A DNA stretch of 64,000 bases from JACCUZ01 sp038246575 (lineage in GTDB: Bacteria; Actinomycetota; Actinomycetes; JACCUZ01), in the NCBI GenBank assembly GCA_038246575.1, contig JBBRVU010000004.1, positions 10,060-74,059 on the forward strand, in the 5' to 3' direction. The position numbers and the translations under genes are program-made. Positions 25,338 to 33,965 of this stretch are shown in pieces (position 1 is the first letter of the stretch; each line of letters starts with the position of its first letter). The notes beneath the pieces were generated by a model. That model did not search any database. It was not told the DNA's origin and saw only the letters and a program-made list of their open reading frames with translations.

Positions 25338-28300
25338 CTAGCCGGCGACGTTTTGTGCGTCGCTTAGAGCCACCACGATGCGCCTGCCGCGCTTCGCGAA
25401 CCCCAGCTCCCGCATCAGCAGCAGCAGCTCTTCTTCGCGGGTGCGCAGCACCCCGTCGCTGCGGACATGACGGACTAGCCGCACCAGGTCCGCGGGGGCG
25501 TACTTGTCGATGGTCAGTCCGCGTGCCAGCCGCGGTCGGGGCGTGGTGCGCTGGGCCTCGGCGATGTGCCACGTCGGAGTGGGCTCAGCCGGGAGGTCAT
25601 CCTCGTCGTCGAGGTCCGCGTCCGCGGTGAGCGCGTCCTGGTAGGCCTTGACGGTGGTTGCGACCTCGCGGTCGCAGTCGTTGAACCAGTCGGTGCTCCA
25701 GATGCGGTGGAAGGTCCAGCCGCGGTCCTCGAGGAGCCGCTGACGGAGCCGGTCACGTTCGCGGGCGATGTGCCCCGAGTGGTAGTTGGCGCCATCGGCC
25801 TCTATGGCCATGACGTACCGGCCGGGGTGGTCAGGGTGCCGGACAGCGAAGTCGAGCCGGTAGGACCCGACACCGACCTGCGGAGCGAGATCCATGCCCG
25901 CGATGGTGAGCCGATCCCGGACATCCATCTCGAACGGGTTTAGGGAGATGTTCCGGTTGCCGCTGCCGCCTGTGAGTTCACCGGTCGCGACGAACCGCAC
26001 GAACCGGTGCATGAGCCGGTAGCCGTCGGAATCGTGTCCGTCGTCGCGCATGTCGTCGGCGGCGAAGCTGGTAACCAGGGTCAACCGGGCCCGGGCCCGG
26101 CTGATCGCCACGTTCAGCCGCCGTTCACCGCCGGGCTTGAGCAGCGGACCCCAGAACAGGCGCAGCTGCCCGTCCGCGCTCTTTCCGTAGCCGACGGACA
26201 GGATGATGGCGTCGCGCTCGTCACCCTGGACGCGCTCGATGTTCTTGACGAAGAACGGCTCGCGGTCATCGGCGTCGAGGACCTCCTCGAGGTCAGGTTC
26301 AGCGGCGAACGCCGCGTCGAGCGCGGCCTCGATGCGGCGGGTGTGCGGGATACCGAACGTGATGACGCCGAGGGTTTCAGTCGGCTTGGTCCGCGCGTGG
26401 TCGAGAACCAGGTCGACGACGCGGCGAACCTCGTCGTCCGGGCTGTTGGTACCGCCCTTGATGCCGGTGCTCGGCGGGACCACTTCGTGCCGTAGGCAGC
26501 CGTGGCCGTCCGCGGCGGGGAACGTTGTGAGGGACCAGTCGTAAATGTAGGCGTTCGAGGTGGCGATGAGGCGCTCGTCGCGAGACCGGTAGTGCCACAG
26601 CAGCCGGCGCTCCTGTCCGGCAAGGACGCGGGCGAACGCGAACAGGATGCTCTCGGTGTCGCGGGTGTACGTCTCGGCGGTCCGGCGTGGCGGCTCGGGG
26701 GCCGGGGCGTCCTCGTCGAGAGCCGCGTCCTCGGCGGCAGCCTCTGCGGCCAGCGCGTCCTGCTCGGTCCGCCCGGGGCCGGCCGCGTCAGGCCCGGCCT
26801 GGTCCTCGAGGACCTTGGTGAAGAACTCGGTCGGCGGGAGCTGGCGGCTGTCGCCCGCGACGATGGCCTGCGGGGCGCGCACCAGGGCCGGGATGGCATC
26901 TGCGGGCTTGACCTGACTGGCCTCGTCGAAGATGACCACGTCGAAGCAGGCCGTGGCCGGCAGCAACCGGGACACCTGCAGCGGGCTCATCGCCCAACAC
27001 GGCTTGACGGCGGTCATCACGTCGGGGGCTTCGTCGAACAGTCGCCGCACCGCCTTGTAGTTGCGCTTGCGGGTCAGCTCACGCTTGAGCGTGAGGTGCT
27101 GCTCCTCGTGCGTGTCGAGGACGCGGACGAGGCGGGTCGCGGCGGCGCGACGGACTCGGGCGGCGTTGGCATCGAGATGCTCGCGGTCGCGGGTCTGGAA
27201 CTCGCCGGCGGCACGGTCGAGGTCCTCGCCGGTGACGCCGGCGAGCGACGGGTCGGTCGTGAGGGCCTGGTCGAGGGCGGAGTGGATGGCGGCGTAGCGG
27301 AGCAGCGTCGCGGCGCTGACGGGGTCGGTGCTGACCGTGTCGCTGGCGATGCCGGCTTCGCGGCGCAGGGTCGTGAGGAGCGGCCCGCAGCCGGCCGCGT
27401 TCAGCTGAGCATCGAGGTCGTGCAGCCGCGGAAGCACGGCACGGGTCTGGTCGTCGTAGAGCTGGCCCAGCACTCCGGGAAGGTCGGTGAGTGGAGTCGT
27501 GTGCAGGTCGATGTGCTGCACTGACCTGGCGAGGACCGTGAGGGCTTCGCCCAGCGAGCTGAAGGCGTCGGCGGCCGCCGGTAGCGCGGGAGACGGTCGG
27601 GCGGCGCCGACGGCGCCGAGGCTGGACCAGGTCGCACGAAGCGCCTTGGCTCGCTGCAGGAGCCTGTGGACGTCGGCATCGCCAGGTGTGCCGTCGGCGA
27701 CCAGCCCGCGGGCGTCCTTGCGTACACGGCGTCGTTCGCCCCAGCCGAGCTTCGGCCCTTGCGCCTTGCGGTAGGTCTTGTCGGTGGCGGCGAGCAGCCG
27801 TTCCAGGGCAGCCTCGTCGAGGGCTGGGTCGAGCGCGCCGGGGACTGCTGCGGTGAGGTCTGCGGCTTCCTCCGCGGTGCCGACGAGCTGCTGCGCTTCC
27901 TCCTGGGTGGCCGCCTCGCGGATGCCGAGGTCGCGCGCCAGGTCGCCGAGGGCGCCCACGGCGACCGGCAGGTGGACGCTGCGGGCGGCGACCAGTGCCT
28001 GGTTGGCGGCGGCGACCGCGTCAGCGGTGGTCAGCGCGGTGACCGACCAGCCGGGTCGGGTCAGCCGGTCGGCTTGCAGACCACCCTTGTTGTCGAGCTC
28101 GCCGATGGCGTCGGCGTGCATGTCGAGGTCGAGCGGACCCCAGGCGTCCAGGATGGCGGCCGACAGCCGCAGCGGCGTGACGTCCTTCGGTAGACCGTAG
28201 GACAGCGCGAGCAGGTCGGCGACGGTGATGCCCCACGCGTGCTGTCGGGTGTGCAGGCCATTGCGGTGGCTGACCAGCCGGTCGCGGGCAGTGGTCAGTG

Positions 28301-29534
28301 TGCGGTGCAGCGCGCCGGTGACCGGGTTGCCGACGTCGGCCTGTCGTTCGAGGACCTCACGCAATCGGTCGGCTACGTAGCGCCGGGACGCGCTGGCCGC
28401 GAACAGGTCGAGTGTGAGGTCGCCGAGTCCGACGGCGTCGAGCCGGTCGAGGACCGCGGTGATGGCGGCCCGCTTCTGGGCCACGAACAGGACCCGCCTG
28501 CCATCGGCGACCAGACAGGCGATGACGTTGGCGATGGTCTGGGACTTGCCGGTACCGGGCGGTCCCTGGACGACGAGGTTGCGCCCGGCGAGGGCGGCGT
28601 TGACGACGAAGCTCTGTGACGCGTCGGCGTCCAGGACGAGGTGTTCGGCGTCGACTGGTCGGTAGTCCGGGTCGGCGTCCGTGACATCGCCGACCTGGGT
28701 GCGGATGGCGGCGATGGCGTCCTCGTCGCCGGCCAGGGCGGCGACGAGGTCGGAGGTGAGCAGCGCCTCGATGTCCTCACAGTCGGCGACCATCGGCTGC
28801 TTGAGGTAGGAGAACGCCCCGCACAGCCGCTGCTCGTCGATGGCGAAACCGGCGACGTCGGCGCACGCCTTGCGGACGTGGTCGTAGATGGGCGTGAGGT
28901 CGCCGCGGTCGTCGTCGCCCGCCTCGAGCGCTTCCTGTTCGTCGAGGGCGACCCCTTGAAAGGCGAGCACGTGGGCCAGGACCGGGTTGAGCTGAACTTC
29001 GCCGGTGAGGGTGAGCTCCCAGCTGTCGGAGCCGGGCCGCACCGCCAGGTCGAGTGCCCGCAGCAGCACCGGCGCCGACGGTGGTGTCTGCCCCCGAGCG
29101 GATCGGGCCCCGGGCTTCGCGGGGTCGTCCGGGCTCGTGCTGTCGTCGCCGGTGCCTTCGACCTCGGCTTCCTTGGCGATGGCATCGTCGGGGTTGCGGT
29201 GCCAGGTCGCGAGCCCGAGAGCGAGGAAGGCCACGGACACGCCGTACTCCTCTGTGGCCTCACGCTGCTTGGCGGCCAGCGCCTTGCAGGCCCGCTGGGC
29301 CGCGGCGTGCCGCGCCGGGTCAGGGAAGAGCTTCACGAGCCGCACCGCACTGCCGGCCATGAGCTCAGCCATCGCCGGTGCGGGCACCTCGGCCAGGTTG
29401 AGGGTGGCCGCGGTGGGCTTGAAGAAGAGCAGCCGGTTGGTGCCGCTGACGTTGATGAGGGCGCTACGCCACTCCCGGGATGCCCGCTCCACCTGCTGGC
29501 GACGTCTCGCCGTGTACCGCTGCCCCGCGCTCAC
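25338..29534 (-). CDS. DUF4011-SF1 helicase-Vsr/DUF559-type nuclease (Hhe-like)
   Basis: This 1398-residue fusion probably senses and destroys foreign nucleic acid. The N-terminal region (WRSALINVSGTNRLLFFKP, about residues 22-40) matches DUF4011. The Upf1-like SF1 helicase has Walker A, VQGPPGTGKSQT (about 318-330), and DEAS box, VVIFDEASQVKPA (about 865-878), separated by a long coiled insert, followed by AISRARARLTLVT. The C-terminal domain (about 1195-1310) has GSYRLDFAV and MAIEADGANYHSG, then RGWTFHRIWSTDWF, typical of very-short-patch-repair-like nucleases. The architecture matches the DUF4011-helicase-Vsr antiphage proteins called Hhe, but I see no DUF3320 domain. The GTG start has GGAGGG seven bases upstream. 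Confidence 0.82.
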   Translation of the reverse strand: MSAGQRYTARRRQQVERASREWRSALINVSGTNRLLFFKPTAATLNLAEVPAPAMAELMAGSAVRLVKLFPDPARHAAAQRACKALAAKQREATEEYGVSVAFLALGLATWHRNPDDAIAKEAEVEGTGDDSTSPDDPAKPGARSARGQTPPSAPVLLRALDLAVRPGSDSWELTLTGEVQLNPVLAHVLAFQGVALDEQEALEAGDDDRGDLTPIYDHVRKACADVAGFAIDEQRLCGAFSYLKQPMVADCEDIEALLTSDLVAALAGDEDAIAAIRTQVGDVTDADPDYRPVDAEHLVLDADASQSFVVNAALAGRNLVVQGPPGTGKSQTIANVIACLVADGRRVLFVAQKRAAITAVLDRLDAVGLGDLTLDLFAASASRRYVADRLREVLERQADVGNPVTGALHRTLTTARDRLVSHRNGLHTRQHAWGITVADLLALSYGLPKDVTPLRLSAAILDAWGPLDLDMHADAIGELDNKGGLQADRLTRPGWSVTALTTADAVAAANQALVAARSVHLPVAVGALGDLARDLGIREAATQEEAQQLVGTAEEAADLTAAVPGALDPALDEAALERLLAATDKTYRKAQGPKLGWGERRRVRKDARGLVADGTPGDADVHRLLQRAKALRATWSSLGAVGAARPSPALPAAADAFSSLGEALTVLARSVQHIDLHTTPLTDLPGVLGQLYDDQTRAVLPRLHDLDAQLNAAGCGPLLTTLRREAGIASDTVSTDPVSAATLLRYAAIHSALDQALTTDPSLAGVTGEDLDRAAGEFQTRDREHLDANAARVRRAAATRLVRVLDTHEEQHLTLKRELTRKRNYKAVRRLFDEAPDVMTAVKPCWAMSPLQVSRLLPATACFDVVIFDEASQVKPADAIPALVRAPQAIVAGDSRQLPPTEFFTKVLEDQAGPDAAGPGRTEQDALAAEAAAEDAALDEDAPAPEPPRRTAETYTRDTESILFAFARVLAGQERRLLWHYRSRDERLIATSNAYIYDWSLTTFPAADGHGCLRHEVVPPSTGIKGGTNSPDDEVRRVVDLVLDHARTKPTETLGVITFGIPHTRRIEAALDAAFAAEPDLEEVLDADDREPFFVKNIERVQGDERDAIILSVGYGKSADGQLRLFWGPLLKPGGERRLNVAISRARARLTLVTSFAADDMRDDGHDSDGYRLMHRFVRFVATGELTGGSGNRNISLNPFEMDVRDRLTIAGMDLAPQVGVGSYRLDFAVRHPDHPGRYVMAIEADGANYHSGHIARERDRLRQRLLEDRGWTFHRIWSTDWFNDCDREVATTVKAYQDALTADADLDDEDDLPAEPTPTWHIAEAQRTTPRPRLARGLTIDKYAPADLVRLVRHVRSDGVLRTREEELLLLMRELGFAKRGRRIVVALSDAQNVAG

Positions 29535-30100
29535 TGCGTTCCCTCCGCCTGCCGGTCTCAGGTCACGGTACGGACATCTGCGGACACGGGCGGCCAGTTC
29601 GGCTCAGACCATGACGTCGAGCCGAACACAAGTTCGATGTTCTGCGACCCTGGCGATGTGACGGCGGGCGGTATGGGCGGGCGCGGTAGCGGATTGCCGA
29701 TGTACGAACGGGTCGCGCTATCCGCGGGCCATACCGATGCGGGCTTGTGCCCGGCCCGACACTGCCGGGTCACGGCCTCGGCGGACCGGTCGGCGACGAA
29801 GCGGCCGGGTGCCCGCTGGTGGAGTGGCGGCGGGTGCCGGGGGGCTGGCTGGGCCGGGTCGTGTACACAGACGAGCAGTGGGCCTGCCGCTAGGCGCTCG
29901 TCGAGGAGTGGGTCGACGAGGCGCTGCTGAGCCCGACGTAGCACCGGCTCGGTCGTGAGCTGGCACGGCAGGTCACGCAAACCGCATCGCCAGCGAGCCG
30001 CCGACCTAGGACATGAACTGGACCTGGGCACGCGCCAGGCACCGCTTCAGCGCCCATGGCGCCCCGGCCCAAACAGCATCGGGCGCAACGGTGCGAGACA
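29535..30100. other. Divergent intergenic region with one gene remnant
   Basis: The region separates the minus-strand helicase gene from the plus-strand gene at 30101. The first 100 bases should hold the helicase promoter and are relatively AT-rich near 29630. Apart from the remnant at 29813-29941, no coding sequence is supported: the long overlapping open frames on both strands lack domains and look like high-GC artefacts. Confidence 0.45.
29813..29941 (+). pseudogene. Remnant of small actinobacterial hypothetical gene
   Basis: The forward frame reads PLVEWRRVPGGWLGRVVYT, then DEQWACR, an amber codon at 29891-29893, then ALVEEWVDEALLSPT and a second amber codon. The pattern (Trp-Arg-Arg, Pro-Gly-Gly-Trp, Gly-Arg-Val-Val-Tyr, Val-Glu-Glu-Trp-Val) recalls small hypothetical proteins often found on actinobacterial plasmids. 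I infer a decayed copy. The recognition is from memory of a pattern, not a search. Confidence 0.3.
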
Positions 30101-31633
30101 ATGGGAGCTGACGAGGTGATGACCGTGCAGGACCAGGCTGACCAGTTTGACGAAGATGTTGCGCCAGCGCCCGCTCAGGAGGACGCCGGCTCTTCGTCGA
30201 CGCCCGGAGCCCTGCACGAGGAGCTGCGGGCTGAGCTCGCCGCCGAGCTCGCGAAGCCGCCGGTGCTGCCCGTGGAGCCTGACGAGGCGGATGGTCTAGA
30301 CGTGCCACTTCTCGCCCGTCGTCCGGCCCGGACCACCAGCCTGGTGCCGCGACCTGCCGTCGACCTGATGAGCCCGGCCATCCAGCTGATGTTCAAGAGC
30401 GCGGACCACGGTGCCCGGTACGCCTCCTCGCTGAGGCTGAGCTCCCAGATGGAATCCATCAACCGGATGTTGGCGAGCATCGCCGGGTCCCAGACGCAGC
30501 GTCTGCTGCGCGACATCGACTGGCCGACCGTGCTGGGCCCTAACCTGAACGTCGTCAACCGACTCGCTGCCGGCCTGGGGACCGACCGCGTCGTCGGGCT
30601 GCAGCTTGCGGCCATGGATGGGCTGCTACCCAAGGCCCTCTTCCCCGCGCAGACACAGCTCGCCGCGCGCGCCGCGCAGATGTTCGCATCAGGCTCTGCA
30701 CTCGACGCGTGGCGGACCTCGGTCGTCTCGGTGGACCTCGTCGAGCTCCGAATGCCCGCTGTCGAGCAGATGCTGCGGACCATCGCGGCCACCGGACCGG
30801 TGCGGGCCAGCGTCCAGGGTCTCCTGGACGATCTGACGGCGACCAGCGCAGGTATCGCAGACGTGACTCGCTGGGCGGCCGAGGTCGACCCCGGTCGTAG
30901 CGTCCTGCGCGGTCGCACGGCTCCTGTCCTGCGCGCGTGGAACGTGCAGCTGAGGCAGCAACCGGCCGATGACGTGATGCTCACCGAGGACGAAGTGCGG
31001 GACGAGCTGATCGCGGAGGCTCTCGGTGGGCACGCGGTGGCTGGCCTGCTGGGTGCTGAGGTCGGTCTCGCGCCGCCCTCGGTACCGCGCCGAGACGAAG
31101 GGCTTGCCCTCACTGAGCAGCGGCTCCTCGTCCCCGCTCGGACCGCGCGGGACCTCAGGTACGCGCAGTTGCGCGACCGGCTCGGACGCCTCGACCCCTC
31201 GGTGCCCGCGGCACTCGACGGTGCCTGGGAGGAGCTGGGGTCTCCTACCTCGTTCGGGTGGCCAAAGCTCTCCCTGTGCATCGAAGAGGCGTTGAGCCGC
31301 ACGCTGCGCGCCCTCTCGCCTGAGGACAAGCTGCGCGCCTGGTACGACCTGTGGACCCCGAAGACCGTCGTCTGGGAATACGGTAAAACGCCGACACGCG
31401 CGCTGCGTATCCGGTTCGTCGCCCGTGCAGCTCCGAGGGAAGACCGCCAGCTGCTCGTCAGGGTTGACGACCAACTCACCAGGACGTGGACAGCGCTGAC
31501 CGAGAAGTTGCAGCGCGGCAAGCATGGCGGCGGCGACATGATGACTGCCGAGTCACTGCTGCACACGGCCGAGGCGCTGCTGACACTCCTCTTGCTCGCG
31601 CTGGACGAGGATCGGGAGCAGAGCGACGACTGA
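30101..31633 (+). CDS. Unknown 511-residue protein beside the giant helicase
   Basis: No family is recognised with confidence. The first 50 residues are acidic and probably disordered (QDQADQFDEDVAPAPAQEDA). Residues about 90-300 are all-helical (SSQMESINRMLASIAGSQTQ). The C-terminal third has RDRLGRLDPSVPAALDGAWE followed by IEEALSRTLRALSPEDKL, and ends in AESLLHTAEALLTLLLLALD. That last part resembles the helical C-terminal domains of several abortive-infection and HEPN-like proteins, but I cannot name catalytic residues. The start is uncertain: ATG codons at 30056, 30101 and 30119 are in frame and none has an ideal ribosome binding site. It is divergent from the helicase and is probably part of the same defence cassette. 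Confidence 0.6.
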   Translation: MGADEVMTVQDQADQFDEDVAPAPAQEDAGSSSTPGALHEELRAELAAELAKPPVLPVEPDEADGLDVPLLARRPARTTSLVPRPAVDLMSPAIQLMFKSADHGARYASSLRLSSQMESINRMLASIAGSQTQRLLRDIDWPTVLGPNLNVVNRLAAGLGTDRVVGLQLAAMDGLLPKALFPAQTQLAARAAQMFASGSALDAWRTSVVSVDLVELRMPAVEQMLRTIAATGPVRASVQGLLDDLTATSAGIADVTRWAAEVDPGRSVLRGRTAPVLRAWNVQLRQQPADDVMLTEDEVRDELIAEALGGHAVAGLLGAEVGLAPPSVPRRDEGLALTEQRLLVPARTARDLRYAQLRDRLGRLDPSVPAALDGAWEELGSPTSFGWPKLSLCIEEALSRTLRALSPEDKLRAWYDLWTPKTVVWEYGKTPTRALRIRFVARAAPREDRQLLVRVDDQLTRTWTALTEKLQRGKHGGGDMMTAESLLHTAEALLTLLLLALDEDREQSDD

Positions 31634-31728
31634 CCGGCGACCGGCCTGGGCGCGCGGACGAACGTGTAGTGGCTGCGCCTGGCACTTGGGTGGCTGACCG
31701 GGCGGCCCGAGATTGGACCTAGCCGGCC

Positions 31729-32265
31729 CTAGGCGCGTGGAGGCGTCGGGGCGAGCGGCGGTAGCCACACGGTGACGCCGAGGCTGCGGACCGGTCGGGG
31801 GTCATCCCGGATGGTCCACCAGTTACGTCGGGTGAACTGCAACGTGTCGTGCTGGTTGGGGTGCTTCTTGCCCAGCGCGGCGCCGATCTGGGTCAGGTCG
31901 GGCGGGAACATGACGATGCCGATGACCGTGAAGGCGTCGAACAGGACCAAGGCGTACCGGTCGACGCCGGGCAGAGATCGGACGTGGTGCTCGTTTACCC
32001 ATGCTTGGCTCGGGTTGGCCAGGTAGCGAACCTGCACGGTGAGCTGGTCGGGAGTGGTGAGGTCGTAGTGGGCCTGCACGCGGTTGGGCGCGAGATGCCC
32101 GCTGACGAGGGCGTTGACTATGTGCTCAGACCATTCGGCCAGCGGGTCGCGGTTCGACAGGCCCAGGTTGAGGACCGCGAGCAACTGCTGCCGCGCCGGG
32201 CGGTAGGCGTCCAGCGCGTCGCAGAGCTCTAGCACGCGCGCCGCGTCGGGCTGATGAGCCTGCAT
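31729..32265 (-). CDS. Small PD-(D/E)xK-like protein
   Basis: This 178-residue protein starts at the ATG at 32265; a longer in-frame extension is unlikely because it lacks a ribosome binding site. The core reads LAEWSEHIVNAL, then AHYDLTTPDQLTVQVRYLAN and SQAWVNEHHVRSLP. The order Glu, Asp, then Gln-Val-Arg-Tyr fits the alpha-beta core of restriction-endonuclease-like proteins (usual motif D...(E/Q)xK), with Arg in place of the catalytic Lys. The remaining strands (YALVLFDAFTVIGIVMF) fit such a fold. A nuclease role is inferred; the Arg may mean an inactive or altered enzyme. It lies convergent to the 30101 gene. Confidence 0.5.
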   Translation of the reverse strand: MQAHQPDAARVLELCDALDAYRPARQQLLAVLNLGLSNRDPLAEWSEHIVNALVSGHLAPNRVQAHYDLTTPDQLTVQVRYLANPSQAWVNEHHVRSLPGVDRYALVLFDAFTVIGIVMFPPDLTQIGAALGKKHPNQHDTLQFTRRNWWTIRDDPRPVRSLGVTVWLPPLAPTPPRA

Positions 32266-32437
32266 CCGGCGAGGGTACGACCGCGGTCCCCGGCTCGGAG
32301 TAGCTGCCGCCGTCTCGAGCAGCCTCGGCGATGCAGGCGACGAAGCTGCTGACGACCTCGCCGAACCCCCACGCAACAGCGCACCTCGCCGGTAATGTCA
32401 GCACCACGACGCGGACGTCGCACGCCGGGGGGACAGC

Positions 32438-33163
32438 ATGCCGATGCGCTACAACCCGCCACCGACGTGGCCGGCTGCACCCGCGGGGTGGGCACCCGAG
32501 CCCGGATGGAAACCTGACCCCGCCTGGGGCCCACCGCCGGCCGGATGGCCGCTCTGGGTCGACGAACGGAGCTGGGCATCCCGCCACAAGGGCCTGATCA
32601 TCACCCTGGTCCTGCTCACTGTCTTCGTCGGCGTGCCCGTCGCCGTCGATGTCGGGAACAGCCTCAGCACGACAAGCAACACGTCTCGGCGCCCGGCACC
32701 CGAAGAGACCGCCGTAGGCGCCGAAGCGGCCTTGTCGGCGCACGACCAGAAGGTCCTCGCCGACCTCGGTCGCTACCCCGGCCAGTGGAACGCAGCAGCG
32801 CAGCCGCTCGTCGCCGACTACCAAGACCCGAACGTGACCGCGGAAGCGTGGGTTGCTTCCGCACGGGGCCAGGTCGACGACATGCGCTCGGCCGTGCAGG
32901 GATTCGAACGGCAGGTCTTGGGCATCCAGGACGCCGGCGTTCGCTCGACGCTGCAACCCATGGTGGAGAACTACAAGCGCAAGCTCGCCGCCGTCGTCTC
33001 CCTATGGAACGCCGTTGCCGACGGCGACTCGGACGCTGAGACCGCCGCAACAGACGAGCTCACGTCGGCCGGTCAGGAGGGGCAGGAGCTTGCCGCCGAC
33101 TTCCTGGGCCGCCTGCGTCCGTACATGAGCGAGGCCGACCTGGACCGGCTCGGCGGACGGTAA
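32438..33163 (+). CDS. Single-pass membrane protein with Pro/Trp-rich N-terminus
   Basis: This 241-residue protein has a good ribosome binding site (GGGGGGAC before the ATG). The first 45 residues are rich in Pro, Trp and Gly, with repeats of the type GWxPxPxW (GWAPEPGWKPDPAWGPPPAG). They are followed by one membrane helix (about residues 53-73, LIITLVLLTVFVGVPVAVDV) and a 165-residue helical outer or inner domain with no known motif. Proteins of this layout are common in actinobacteria and their function is unknown. It is the last gene of the cassette flanked by the cpaF fragments. Confidence 0.6.
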   Translation: MPMRYNPPPTWPAAPAGWAPEPGWKPDPAWGPPPAGWPLWVDERSWASRHKGLIITLVLLTVFVGVPVAVDVGNSLSTTSNTSRRPAPEETAVGAEAALSAHDQKVLADLGRYPGQWNAAAQPLVADYQDPNVTAEAWVASARGQVDDMRSAVQGFERQVLGIQDAGVRSTLQPMVENYKRKLAAVVSLWNAVADGDSDAETAATDELTSAGQEGQELAADFLGRLRPYMSEADLDRLGGR

Positions 33164-33490
33164 CCAGCACCGAGCCACAAACGCTCACCGCGTACCTCCG
33201 CGCAGTTGTCCAATGACCTTCTGGAAACCTCCGCCGACCTCCGGCCAACGTTCCTACGTAACGTAGGACGACCACGCAGGACCGAGCCGCGGCGCATGCG
33301 TCCAAGCGTGTCGAGCGCGACATCCGTCCGGGGGCTGGTCCCCTGGGCGACGCCGTCCCTCGGGCGGCGGTGGCACTCAGTCGCTCTGTCCAGGCGACTC
33401 ACGGCTACCGGGTTCAAGCGACGGGATGGGAGCCGTTCTATGCCGCTAGACCAGCCAGTTCGGCCTCGTGACGGGTCTTTCCCATTGCGC
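33164..33490. other. Non-coding stretch before second cpaF fragment
   Basis: A long forward frame crosses this stretch, but its first 95 codons show no family resemblance and no ribosome binding site, so I do not call a gene. A partial repeat of the motif AACGT (33250-33263, around cctacgtaacgtagg) forms a short palindrome of unknown meaning. Confidence 0.4.
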
Positions 33491-33562
33491 GACGCGATGC
33501 TGCCCGACGGCTCCCGGTTGCACGTCGTGATCCCCGACATCACCCGGGCGCCCTGGTCGGTG
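33491..33562 (+). pseudogene. Second fragment of cpaF/tadA-type ATPase gene
   Basis: Twenty-four codons encode DAMLPDGSRLHVVIPDITR followed by APWSV. This is the segment of CpaF/TadA ATPases that directly follows the VDLSTPF motif seen in the fragment ending at 24834. The same orientation and exact adjacency in the family suggest that both pieces came from one gene now split by 8.7 kb. After PWSV the family match (normally HWxVNIRKF) is lost. From 33563 to 33965 no gene is supported. Confidence 0.6.
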
Positions 33563-33965
33563 AAACCGGACCACTACGTGTCGTCTCCCAATCTGGTCCA
33601 TGGCACACCCATGCGCGACAATGGTTCAGGGTCATTCGGAGATGCTCCGGCAACGCTGCAAGCCGTCACTGAGGTCCGGCCGGTGGCCTCCCGACGTCCC
33701 TTCCCCCACCTGCCTTGGCCGTGGCCGGGATGGTCGAGGGTGACCTCGCCGGCCGGACAGTTCCATCCTGGATGGAAGGCGCGTCACCCGACCGCGGTTG
33801 TCCACAGGCTCGAGGCGGCGGCGCTTCGTCCTCTCGGGCGGGAGGCCTAGCGGCATACGGGACGGATTCGTCCCGCGCGGGCTTCCCGCGAGGGCAGCAC
33901 TGGGGCAACGTGGGCCCCGTCGACGACGTCAAGCCGTGTCAGTCGCGGCGGTCAGGGGATTGGCG

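Noticed and set aside
28641..29930. A 429-codon plus-strand frame opposite the N-terminal part of the helicase gene
   Set aside because: The DUF4011 and helicase motifs are on the minus strand. This frame has no domain and runs into non-coding DNA.
33206..33850. A 214-codon plus-strand frame as a real gene
   Set aside because: Only codons 96-119 match a family (CpaF). The rest lacks similarity or a ribosome binding site, so it was split into a pseudogene fragment and non-coding DNA.
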